The position numbers were made by a program, and so were the translations under genes. This document shows positions 1 to 5,787 of a DNA stretch of 6,772 nt, piece after piece. The notes under the pieces were generated by a model. The model searched no databases. It was given only the letters and a program-made list of their open reading frames with translations, and was not told the origin of the DNA. Source of the DNA: Planctomycetaceae bacterium (lineage in GTDB: Bacteria > Planctomycetota > Planctomycetia > Planctomycetales > Planctomycetaceae); the NCBI GenBank assembly GCA_020426085.1, contig JAGQQP010000229.1:1-6772 (forward strand), written 5' to 3'. Position 1 is the first letter of the stretch; the number at the start of each line of letters is the position of its first letter.

Positions 1-475
1 GGTCTCCAAAGTTGTGTTGGTTTAATTGTTTTGCATCGAGTCAACGTTTCAAGGTTGATACAGGGGTGTAAAGCAAGCTGAATACCAAACGGGCCAGAAC
101 GTAAAAAAGTTTTTACAAATGGCACTACACGCAAGCCGTAAACTACTGCAATACAAAGAGATAAGAATAATCAGCCGCAAAACATTTTTCTGCCAGCCTG
201 CCAAACGCGCCGCCAGAGATATGTGGTGAAAAATCAACACGTTTCCCACGTCGATTGCCGAATGGCACTTAAACCACTAAATGATCAGGGGTTAGAATCA
301 GGTTGTCTGCATGCAACACGTGGCAAATCAGCAACATGGATTTGAGAGCGTCCGAAAAACCATGCGGGAGACCATCACAGAAGCAAAACGCTCTTCACAT
401 AAAACCGGAATCCTGTTATGAAACGCGTCCATTTTCTGGGGGTATTGTTTCAAACTGACTGGGAAGGGAATCCCA
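1..475. other. Leading non-coding stretch, no gene seen
   Basis: I find no convincing protein gene, tRNA or rRNA here. The only longer open frame, on the minus strand at 49-249, starts with GTG, lacks a clear ribosome binding site and has the Cys/Phe/Trp-rich composition typical of chance translation. Small structures visible are a perfect 7-base inverted repeat at 101-116 (GTAAAAA, two bases, TTTTTAC) and an 8-base palindrome TGCATGCA at 308-315. A weak promoter-like pair, TTGCCG at 255-260 and TAAATG at 278-283 with 17 bases between, could serve the small lipoprotein gene downstream, but the match is poor. The final part (418-475) contains a 21-codon open frame that overlaps the start of the next gene. 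Confidence 0.5.
461..470 (+). promoter_or_regulatory. Ribosome binding site of the first small lipoprotein gene
   Basis: The purine-rich string GGGAAGGGAA ends five bases before the ATG at 476. It is the best Shine-Dalgarno-like match on the plus strand in this region and supports 476 as the true start of a very short gene that would otherwise be easy to dismiss. Confidence 0.55.
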
Positions 476-673
476 ATGCGTAGACAATTACACCTGATGA
501 CTTTCAGCCTGCTGTTGAGCGGTCTGTTCTGGACAGGCTGTCAGATGGGCTCGGATGGCCCGATCACCAGTACGCTCGGTTTTCGTGGCAATGTGCCTAA
601 ACAAAGTGAGCCTCCCGTAGAAACGGAAGAGGAAATCGAAAGCCGACTGGCAAAAGAAGCCACACAGGAATAA
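476..673 (+). CDS. Small putative lipoprotein, 65 aa, unknown function
   Basis: I do not recognise a family. The 65-residue product begins with two arginines (MRRQ), then a hydrophobic stretch at about residues 8-20, then Thr-Gly-Cys with the cysteine at position 22. This is the layout of a type II (lipoprotein) signal peptide, although Trp at -3 makes the lipobox weak. Cleavage before Cys22 would leave a mature peptide of only 44 residues. It has a Gly/Ser/Pro-rich first half and a strongly charged, Glu-rich end (about residues 47-65), probably disordered or a short helix. A good purine-rich ribosome binding site lies five bases before the ATG. The next gene on the same strand is also a small lipoprotein-like ORF, so the two may belong together. 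The gene is probably real, but membrane anchoring is inferred from the N-terminus alone. Confidence 0.6.
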   Translation: MRRQLHLMTFSLLLSGLFWTGCQMGSDGPITSTLGFRGNVPKQSEPPVETEEEIESRLAKEATQE

Positions 674-681
674 ATCCGTAA

Positions 682-786
682 TCTGACAGGTTTAGACGAC
701 CTGACCGGAAGTATTTTCTGACAGATCTCCTGATCTGGGGAAAAGATCGAATCTGACTACCGCTGTCAGCCGATGACGATACAGGC
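682..786 (+). repeat. Three hairpin units starting TCTGAC at a 35-base period
   Basis: TCTGAC occurs at 682, 717 and 752, exactly 35 bases apart each time, and the first two copies extend to TCTGACAG. Each unit holds a short perfect hairpin: CAGGT/ACCTG with a 7-base loop (687-703), CAGATC/GATCTG with a 4-base loop (722-737), and CTGAC/GTCAG with a 7-base loop (753-769). The first two hairpins keep CAG and CTG outside while the inner pairs differ but still match. The array sits just after the stop codon of the first small lipoprotein gene and before the second. None of the stems is followed directly by a T run, so simple Rho-independent termination is not obvious. It could be a structured untranslated RNA or a degenerate tandem repeat. 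Three units are few enough for chance to matter. Confidence 0.35.
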
Positions 787-870
787 TGGTCTCGCGATAA
801 GCAGAGAAGGCGAAATCAGATAAAATAAAGAAACTGAATTGACTTGGACAAGGATGGAATAAGTCAACAA

Positions 871-1281
871 ATGAACGGGCTACGATCGATCAAAGTATTA
901 AGCGTCTTGGCGCTAATGCTTTGTACACAGACGGGATGTCACGGTCTGGGAAACAAGTGGTTCCAGATGGACAGTAACAGCCGCTCACCTTTTTTCGGGT
1001 TGGAATTTTACACGAAAAAGGACAAGCAGGCGGTTCCGGTGCAAAATGTCTCACAGCTGCAGCCTGTTGAGCTTGAACCAGCAATCATTCAGACCAAAGC
1101 GGAAGAACCATCCCGCTTTTCCCGACTTCCCAAGTGGCTGAATCCGATGTCAAAAAAATCGGCAACGGAAGAACGAATCCCACTGCCTCGCACGGATCTG
1201 GCTGAGACAGAAGTCATTCTGGAAGAAGCACCAGAAGAATCAACATCGGGTGAACTCGGTTCTTCACTGGAAAACTTCTAA
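871..1281 (+). CDS. Small putative lipoprotein, 136 aa, unknown function
   Basis: I do not recognise a family. I chose the ATG at 871 over an in-frame TTG at 844. From 871 the protein has a textbook export signal: a short basic start (MNGLRSIK), a hydrophobic core at about residues 9-18, then Thr-Gly-Cys with the cysteine at 23. GGA-containing purines (851-859) lie about 11 bases upstream of it. The lipobox is imperfect (Gln at -3), so the product could instead be a plain secreted protein. The mature part has an aromatic patch at about residues 30-47 (KWFQMDSNSRSPFFGLEFY), then a long Pro/Glu/Ser-rich, probably disordered region ending in an acidic tail. The gene follows another small lipoprotein-like ORF on the same strand and converges with the minus-strand gene ending at 1310. 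Being a real gene is likely; function is unknown. Confidence 0.6.
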   Translation: MNGLRSIKVLSVLALMLCTQTGCHGLGNKWFQMDSNSRSPFFGLEFYTKKDKQAVPVQNVSQLQPVELEPAIIQTKAEEPSRFSRLPKWLNPMSKKSATEERIPLPRTDLAETEVILEEAPEESTSGELGSSLENF

Positions 1282-1309
1282 GCTGGTAACCCGCTGACAT
1301 CAGTCCTGT

Positions 1310-2071
1310 TCAGTTCGAGTTCTGTTTCCTGCGTTCTTCGGCTTTCTGTTTTGCTTCCGCAATATACGTTTCCGGATCTTCATCGAAAGCCTGTTTACAG
1401 CCACTGCAGCAGACGTAATACGTCTTGCCCTGATAGCTGACCTGAATCGTTCCTGCTCCACCGGTGACAATACACTCTGGACCGCCACTCCCGGGATCGG
1501 CCAGCCGAGTCCCTTCTCGTGTGTATCCCACTTCTGCCAGCCGGTAATAAAATGACTGCCCTTGATTCTTCTGCTCGAAGAGCACCAGCGTTCTTTTCTC
1601 ATTCAGACGACGAATCGAAATTCGATAGACGGCACCTTCCTGATCAGGGGCGGATTCCAGGACCAGCGTATCCTTGTTTAATGTTCCCGAATAATCGCGG
1701 CTGGTCCCGTCCGGAAGGACAGTCGCCAGGAGATAACGTTTCTGTTCCGGATCATAACTGAGGGTCGCGGATTTCAGAAATTTCCCATCAGTAATGTCAT
1801 AGGCAATGCTGGTGGAACCGGGTTTAAATTTCCAGACCCACTCTGCATTTTCAGACCAGGCTCCTTTGCGGGAATTGCGTTTGATCATGCCGACCCCGCG
1901 CCAGCCGCCAATCAGCGAATTGAATTCCGCTAATGCCTGCTTGACAGCCTGGGGATCTTTTTTTGTTTCGGAAACCGTAGTACCGGCCGGCTCTCCCTGT
2001 ACAACAGAAATACAGAAAAGCAGCAGAGAAACGCACACGATACGGACAGCAGCAGGTGTTGAAATTCGCAT
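1310..2071 (-). CDS. Secreted protein with C-terminal YHS/TRASH-like metal-binding motif
   Basis: The 253-residue product starts with an export signal (hydrophobic residues about 9-24, likely cleavage after Val-Gln-Gly at 24-26), so it acts outside the cytoplasm. Residues about 45-182 look like a single beta-rich domain (Gly-Gly-Trp at 55-57 followed by alternating strands). This resembles lipocalin-like or DUF1579-like proteins, but I cannot assign it firmly. Residues 199-237 resemble a YHS/TRASH domain: Cys200, then Tyr-Gln-Gly-Lys-Thr-Tyr-Tyr-Val, Cys221, Cys222 and Cys225, then a Phe and an Asp-Pro-Glu-Thr-Tyr ending. The spacing C-X20-C-X3-C fits the TRASH pattern known from metal-sensing and metal-trafficking proteins. 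The tail is a short charged helix. GGAAA lies before the ATG at 2071. Copper or other soft-metal binding is plausible inference; no catalytic role is visible. Confidence 0.75.
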   Translation of the reverse strand: MRISTPAAVRIVCVSLLLFCISVVQGEPAGTTVSETKKDPQAVKQALAEFNSLIGGWRGVGMIKRNSRKGAWSENAEWVWKFKPGSTSIAYDITDGKFLKSATLSYDPEQKRYLLATVLPDGTSRDYSGTLNKDTLVLESAPDQEGAVYRISIRRLNEKRTLVLFEQKNQGQSFYYRLAEVGYTREGTRLADPGSGGPECIVTGGAGTIQVSYQGKTYYVCCSGCKQAFDEDPETYIAEAKQKAEERRKQNSN

Positions 2072-2120
2072 GAGCAGTTTTCCGGACGGGACAGATCAAA
2101 TTCAATTTGCTGAGAGTATA

Positions 2121-2162
2121 AACACATCAGCTGCGCGAACGGGTCGCGCAAACTGATGTTTT
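2121..2162 (-). terminator. Strong stem-loop between ilvE and the YHS-type gene, possible terminator
   Basis: ACATCAG (2124-2130) pairs with CTGATGT (2153-2159), and TGCGCGA (2132-2138) pairs with TCGCGCA (2144-2150). This gives 14 base pairs with one small internal loop and a 5-base loop ACGGG. It lies downstream of ilvE on the minus strand and ends before the next minus-strand gene. On the minus strand it is followed only by GTTTATA, a weak U tract. On the plus strand it is followed by TTTTCTT, a better one, but no nearby plus-strand gene would use it. A TATACT box on the minus strand (2115-2120) directly after the stem could be the -10 of the YHS-type gene, with no good -35. Confidence 0.5.
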
Positions 2163-2248
2163 CTTATCGTATCACAGGAAAAACCTCATGCAACAGACAT
2201 TCAGACTGCGGGGCGAATTCCCATAGTTCAGCATCAACTGAGCCGCTG

Positions 2249-3106
2249 TTATTCCCGCGTCAACTGCTTGAATTTTTCGTTGAGATCTTTCGTCATTGGC
2301 CCTGGTTTGCCGGTTCCGATCTGACGCCCATCCAGTTCCACGACAGGAATCACTTCCGCTGCAGAACCGGTCAGGAAGCATTCGTCAGCCACGAAAATGT
2401 CGTGCCGCGTAAACGGTGACTGATCGACAGTGATACCTGACTTTTCAGCCAGTTTGATCACCGCATTACGGGTAATACCTTCCAGAATCCCGGCATCCAC
2501 GGACGGCGTTTTCAAGATTCCATTTTTCACAATGAAAATATTGTCGCCCGTACATTCTGCGACTTCCCCTTTATGATTCAACATCAATGCCTCAATACAG
2601 CCGGCATCGGTCCCTTCAATCTTCGCGAGAATGTTATTGAGATAATTGAGCGACTTGACCCGGGAAGACAATGCAGCCGGGTGATTACGAATGGTGGCAG
2701 CGGTGATAATTTTCAGACCGTCGATATACAGCTGCGGATCATAGAGCGAGATGTTGTCCGCAATGATAATCACCTGCGGGTTACTGGTGCGACGGATATC
2801 CAATCCCAGAGAACCGGCTCCACGCGTAATTACCAGGCGAATGTAGCCATTTTCAATTTTGTTGGCGGCGACTGTCTCATTGATTGCTGAAACCATTTCC
2901 TCCTTCGATAGAGGAATCTCCAGGCGAATCGCCAGCGCGCTTTCATACAGACGGTCGATGTGCTCCTGGATCAGAAACACTTTTTTATTGTAGACACGAA
3001 TGCCTTCGAAGACGCCGTCACCATACAGCAGACCATGATCGAATACACTGATTTTTGCTTCTTCCTTGGGAAGCAGTTTTCCGTCAATATAAACTTGGAG
3101 CGACAT
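2249..3106 (-). CDS. ilvE: Branched-chain amino acid aminotransferase (class IV, PLP)
   Basis: This is a complete 285-residue class IV PLP aminotransferase, the length of the short archaeal/bacterial IlvE form. Family landmarks are all present in order: FDHGLLYGDGVFEGIRVYN (22-40), the Schiff-base lysine Lys151 in RVKSLNYLNN, the cofactor-site segment AECTGDNIFIVKNGIL (183-198, with Glu184 equivalent to the PLP-pyridine-binding glutamate), LEGITRNAVIKLA (208-220), and ADECFLTGSAAEVIPV (240-255). These match E. coli IlvE block by block. The expected reaction is cytoplasmic reversible transamination of Leu, Ile and Val with 2-oxoglutarate. The same fold also serves D-amino acid aminotransferases and aminodeoxychorismate lyase, and the KSLN context occurs in those too, so substrate choice is not certain from sequence alone. 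No strong ribosome binding site is seen before the ATG. No other branched-chain biosynthesis gene is nearby. Confidence 0.88.
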   Translation of the reverse strand: MSLQVYIDGKLLPKEEAKISVFDHGLLYGDGVFEGIRVYNKKVFLIQEHIDRLYESALAIRLEIPLSKEEMVSAINETVAANKIENGYIRLVITRGAGSLGLDIRRTSNPQVIIIADNISLYDPQLYIDGLKIITAATIRNHPAALSSRVKSLNYLNNILAKIEGTDAGCIEALMLNHKGEVAECTGDNIFIVKNGILKTPSVDAGILEGITRNAVIKLAEKSGITVDQSPFTRHDIFVADECFLTGSAAEVIPVVELDGRQIGTGKPGPMTKDLNEKFKQLTRE

Positions 3107-3220
3107 TTGAATCTGGTACCAATCTCAAAATAGGCCGAGGTACGGCGGGCTGGTTTTTTGGCGGAAGATTAATCCGACGTTGAATTCAGTGAAAGCCATT
3201 TCAGTCAGAAGCATCACGTG

Positions 3221-3238
3221 CAACGGCGCATGCCATTG
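3221..3238 (-). other. Small stem-loop in the lolD-ilvE gap
   Basis: On the minus strand CAATGGC, loop ATGC, then GCCGTTG forms a 7-base-pair stem with one G-T wobble. It lies in the 187-base gap between the ATPase and the aminotransferase. It has no T run after it, so it is more likely an mRNA-stabilising or processing structure, or chance, than a terminator. Confidence 0.2.
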
Positions 3239-3293
3239 ACACAACGCGGGCGACAGTGGTTCAAACCAGCAACGGTACGCTGATCGTTTGTCA

Positions 3294-4040
3294 CTAAGCG
3301 GGAACGGAAGCGGCGTGGGATTTACCCAGAACCTCAATCTGACCTTCCAGCAGACGAACCGTCCGATGCGCCTGGGCGGCAATCGAATTGTCGTGCGTCA
3401 CCATGATGATAGTCAGCTGTTCCTGCTCATTCAAGCTGGTCAGCAGGTCCATAATCTCTTTACCGGTACTACTATCCAGATTTCCGGTAGGTTCGTCGGC
3501 CAGCAGGATCTGAGGCTTGGCAATCAGAGCCCGGGCAATCGCAGCCCGCTGCATTTCACCACCCGACATTTCAGACGGACGATGCTTGATCCGATGCGAG
3601 AGCCCCACTTTTTCGATAATCTCTAAAGCGTCCTGTCGAAACTGCTTTTTCCTCTTCCAGTATTCCCATGTCGAGTATCGAATCATCAGGGGAGAAAGCA
3701 CGTTTTCCAGCAGGTTCAGTTCGGGTAGCAGGTGGTAAAACTGGAAAATAAAGCCGAACACCCGATTGCGAATCTGATCGCGGGCATGATCGGGCAGATC
3801 GTCGATTCGCTGGCCTTCCAGATGGATTTCACCAATATCAGGAGAATCCAGGAGCCCGAACAGATGCATCAGCGTACTTTTACCGGACCCGGACTGACCT
3901 ACAATCGACAGGAACTCGCCCTTCTGAACTTCCACATCAATGCCCCGCAGCACGGGAACTTTGTGTTTATCTTTTCGATAGGCCTTTTCGATGGCAACCG
4001 CCGCTAACTGTGGATGAGGCATAGATAGGGTCTCAGTCAT
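3294..4040 (-). CDS. lolD: LolD-like ABC transporter ATP-binding protein
   Basis: This complete 248-residue ABC ATPase has Walker A GQSGSGKST (48-56), Q-loop Gln100, ABC signature SGGEMQ (159-164), Walker B ILLADE (178-183) with catalytic Glu183, D-loop NLD (187-189) and switch His216. The stretch FQFYHLLPELNLLENVLSPL (99-118) is characteristic of the LolD/MacB/FtsE branch, which works with FtsX-type permeases. With the permease gene just upstream (80-base gap, same strand), the best reading is the energising subunit of a lipoprotein-releasing complex at the cytoplasmic face of the inner membrane. It ends in tandem stops (TAG then TGA). An alternative start at Met7 is possible, since the ribosome binding site is weak for both. 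A MacB-like export role cannot be excluded from the ATPase alone, but the partner permease favours Lol. Confidence 0.87.
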   Translation of the reverse strand: MTETLSMPHPQLAAVAIEKAYRKDKHKVPVLRGIDVEVQKGEFLSIVGQSGSGKSTLMHLFGLLDSPDIGEIHLEGQRIDDLPDHARDQIRNRVFGFIFQFYHLLPELNLLENVLSPLMIRYSTWEYWKRKKQFRQDALEIIEKVGLSHRIKHRPSEMSGGEMQRAAIARALIAKPQILLADEPTGNLDSSTGKEIMDLLTSLNEQEQLTIIMVTHDNSIAAQAHRTVRLLEGQIEVLGKSHAASVPA

Positions 4041-4120
4041 GGATTCATACTCGACTTAAACGGGAAACAACTGTGAATCATTTTTTCCGTGTTTCACAAC
4101 GCAGCTCAGTGATGGAATCG

Positions 4121-5722
4121 CTATTCGTAACGCAGTGACTCCACAGGATGGAAACGTGCCGCCTTTCGTGCTGGTAAAATACTGGCAAGCACGGCAATCA
4201 CCATCGCACCAATGGCAACCCAGAAAACCATCATCGGATTCACATGAGTTGAAATTTCAGGGAAGTAATAAATTCGCTGGTCAAACACCTTCCGCCCGGT
4301 GATCCAGGTAATTGCTTTTTCGATTTCGTTGATGTATCTCACAAACAGCAGACCGACAATCACACCCACACCACTGCCCACCAGCCCTAAAGCCAGACCG
4401 TAAGAGAGGAAGATGGACATGATGCCGTTTGAACTGGCACCCAGCGCTTTGAGCACGCCAATATCACGCGTCTTTTCGATTGTAATCATGAAGAAGATCG
4501 CCAGAATTCCAAACCCGGCCACAGCAATAATCAGGAACAGCAATACGTTCAGGATTGCAGATTCGACTTCAACGGCAGCCAGCAGAGGCCCCTGCTTGTC
4601 TTCCCAGGTCCGCACGCGAAACAGACCGGCGGGCAGCGCTTCTTCCAGCTTGCTGACAACCATAGCAGCATCTTCCGGATGTTTCAGTTTAATCTGAATC
4701 GATGTGATCGCTTTCTCCCCGCTGGTAGGGTCGATCATACTGCGCATTTCCTGCAGGTATTCGAGATTACAGAACACCAGACTGCTGTCGTGTTCGCTCA
4801 TGTTACTCTTGAACAGATCGACGACCGTAGCGTTGAAGTGCGTCGGCTCCGGCGGTTGCCCGGCGGTCACCGTACTGATTTTGACATCATCACCCGGTTT
4901 GACAATCTGGAACATTTCCGTTTTACCGGTCTCCGGGTCTTCATAAGGAAAGCTCACCAGGCCATAGCCAATATACACGCGGCCCTTCAGTGGGCTGCTG
5001 GGGTCCTGTTCTTCTTTTTTCTCAAAAGCAGACGCCTTTAAATCATTGCTGAAAGGATTAACTGTTGAGTTCGTTTTTTGAGTGGCTTCTGGTTTTGGTG
5101 CCTGATCGAAAGGCGACGCTGTCTTGGAATCACTGGCGAACTTCGGTACCGGCAGTGGTTCATTCGACTCGACCGGTTCTTCGAAAGAAACCTGTTCGTT
5201 CTCTTCCATTGGCGGAGGATTATGATTCCAGCGATCGACCATCCACTGGGCACGTGTGGTCCATTCTTTACGATAGGCCATCGCCTCCGGCGAGAGTTCC
5301 CAGTTGGGAATGTCGTTGTCTTTCGTATGTTCCAGATATTGAGCCAACGGGCCGACAGTGGCTTTGGTTGCCGGATCGATGCCGATTAAAGTCACCGGTT
5401 TGCTCTGCCATTGCGAACCATACTGCACACTGAGCATCGCATAGATTTCGACGGTTGTCGTCATCCCTGCAATATCGTCGCCTACAGCACGCTGGATGCT
5501 GTTTCTGATATCTTTGGTAACAGGCTCGCCGTCCAGTGAATTGGTTTCCACGATCACATCCGCCAGAATGCCTCGCAGACGGGTTCGCATATCCGTACTG
5601 AAACCATCCATCACACTGTTGACGACAATCATCGTCGCCACACCCAGAGTCATACTGATGATACTGGCAAGTGCAATATATCGGGTTCTCAAATATCGCA
5701 GGCAAAGCAGTGATTTGTACAT
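4121..5722 (-). CDS. LolC/LolE-like lipoprotein-releasing permease with long disordered insert
   Basis: The 533-residue membrane protein has FtsX/LolCE topology: one membrane segment at about 17-37, a large periplasmic domain, then three segments at about 389-414, 433-462 and 497-517. Family marks are WEDKQGPLLAAVEVE (373-387), EKTRDIGVLKALGAS (416-430) and the ending LPARKAARFHPVESL (516-530); the region between also follows the E. coli LolE C-terminus. Such permeases extract lipoproteins from the inner membrane for delivery to the outer membrane. LolC and LolE are about 400-415 residues; much of the excess here is a Pro/Glu/Ser/Lys-rich low-complexity insert at about 165-246 in the periplasmic part. 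AAAGGA eight bases before the ATG fixes the start. It lies between lysS (65 bases) and the LolD-like ATPase (80 bases). Only one permease is seen, so a homodimer is likely. LolC versus LolE cannot be decided. Confidence 0.83.
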   Translation of the reverse strand: MYKSLLCLRYLRTRYIALASIISMTLGVATMIVVNSVMDGFSTDMRTRLRGILADVIVETNSLDGEPVTKDIRNSIQRAVGDDIAGMTTTVEIYAMLSVQYGSQWQSKPVTLIGIDPATKATVGPLAQYLEHTKDNDIPNWELSPEAMAYRKEWTTRAQWMVDRWNHNPPPMEENEQVSFEEPVESNEPLPVPKFASDSKTASPFDQAPKPEATQKTNSTVNPFSNDLKASAFEKKEEQDPSSPLKGRVYIGYGLVSFPYEDPETGKTEMFQIVKPGDDVKISTVTAGQPPEPTHFNATVVDLFKSNMSEHDSSLVFCNLEYLQEMRSMIDPTSGEKAITSIQIKLKHPEDAAMVVSKLEEALPAGLFRVRTWEDKQGPLLAAVEVESAILNVLLFLIIAVAGFGILAIFFMITIEKTRDIGVLKALGASSNGIMSIFLSYGLALGLVGSGVGVIVGLLFVRYINEIEKAITWITGRKVFDQRIYYFPEISTHVNPMMVFWVAIGAMVIAVLASILPARKAARFHPVESLRYE

Positions 5723-5730
5723 ACGGCCAA

Positions 5731-5736
5731 TCCTTT
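5731..5736 (-). promoter_or_regulatory. Ribosome binding site of the Lol permease gene
   Basis: AAAGGA on the minus strand sits eight bases before the ATG at 5722. Spacing and sequence are close to ideal for a Shine-Dalgarno site. It supports this start and suggests independent translation initiation even if the gene is co-transcribed with lysS. Confidence 0.6.
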
Positions 5737-5787
5737 GGCTGATTTTCTGTCGACAATCATCATCTGATTGCCGGATACATCCATGGT

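Noticed and set aside
101..116. Perfect inverted repeat GTAAAAA/TTTTTAC as a terminator or operator
   Set aside because: An A/T-only stem with a two-base loop is weak in RNA, and no adjacent gene gives it a role.
49..249. 66-codon minus-strand open frame with a hydrophobic product
   Set aside because: GTG start, no clear ribosome binding site, and Cys/Trp/Phe-rich composition typical of chance frames; no recognisable family.
821..844. Promoter parts TAAAAT (821-826) and TTGACT (839-844) upstream of the second lipoprotein gene
   Set aside because: They are in the wrong order and spacing to work together; TAAAAT has no matching -35, and TTGACT would place its -10 almost on the start codon.
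844..870. TTG at 844 as the start of the second small lipoprotein gene
   Set aside because: It would add nine polar residues before the basic start of the signal peptide and lacks a good ribosome binding site; the ATG at 871 gives a normal export signal.
3134..3159. GCCG/CGGC stem (3134-3146) near a six-T run (3154-3159), as a terminator
   Set aside because: The stem has only four pairs, the T run is eight bases away, and on the plus strand no gene precedes it; on the minus strand only TATTTT follows, just before ilvE.
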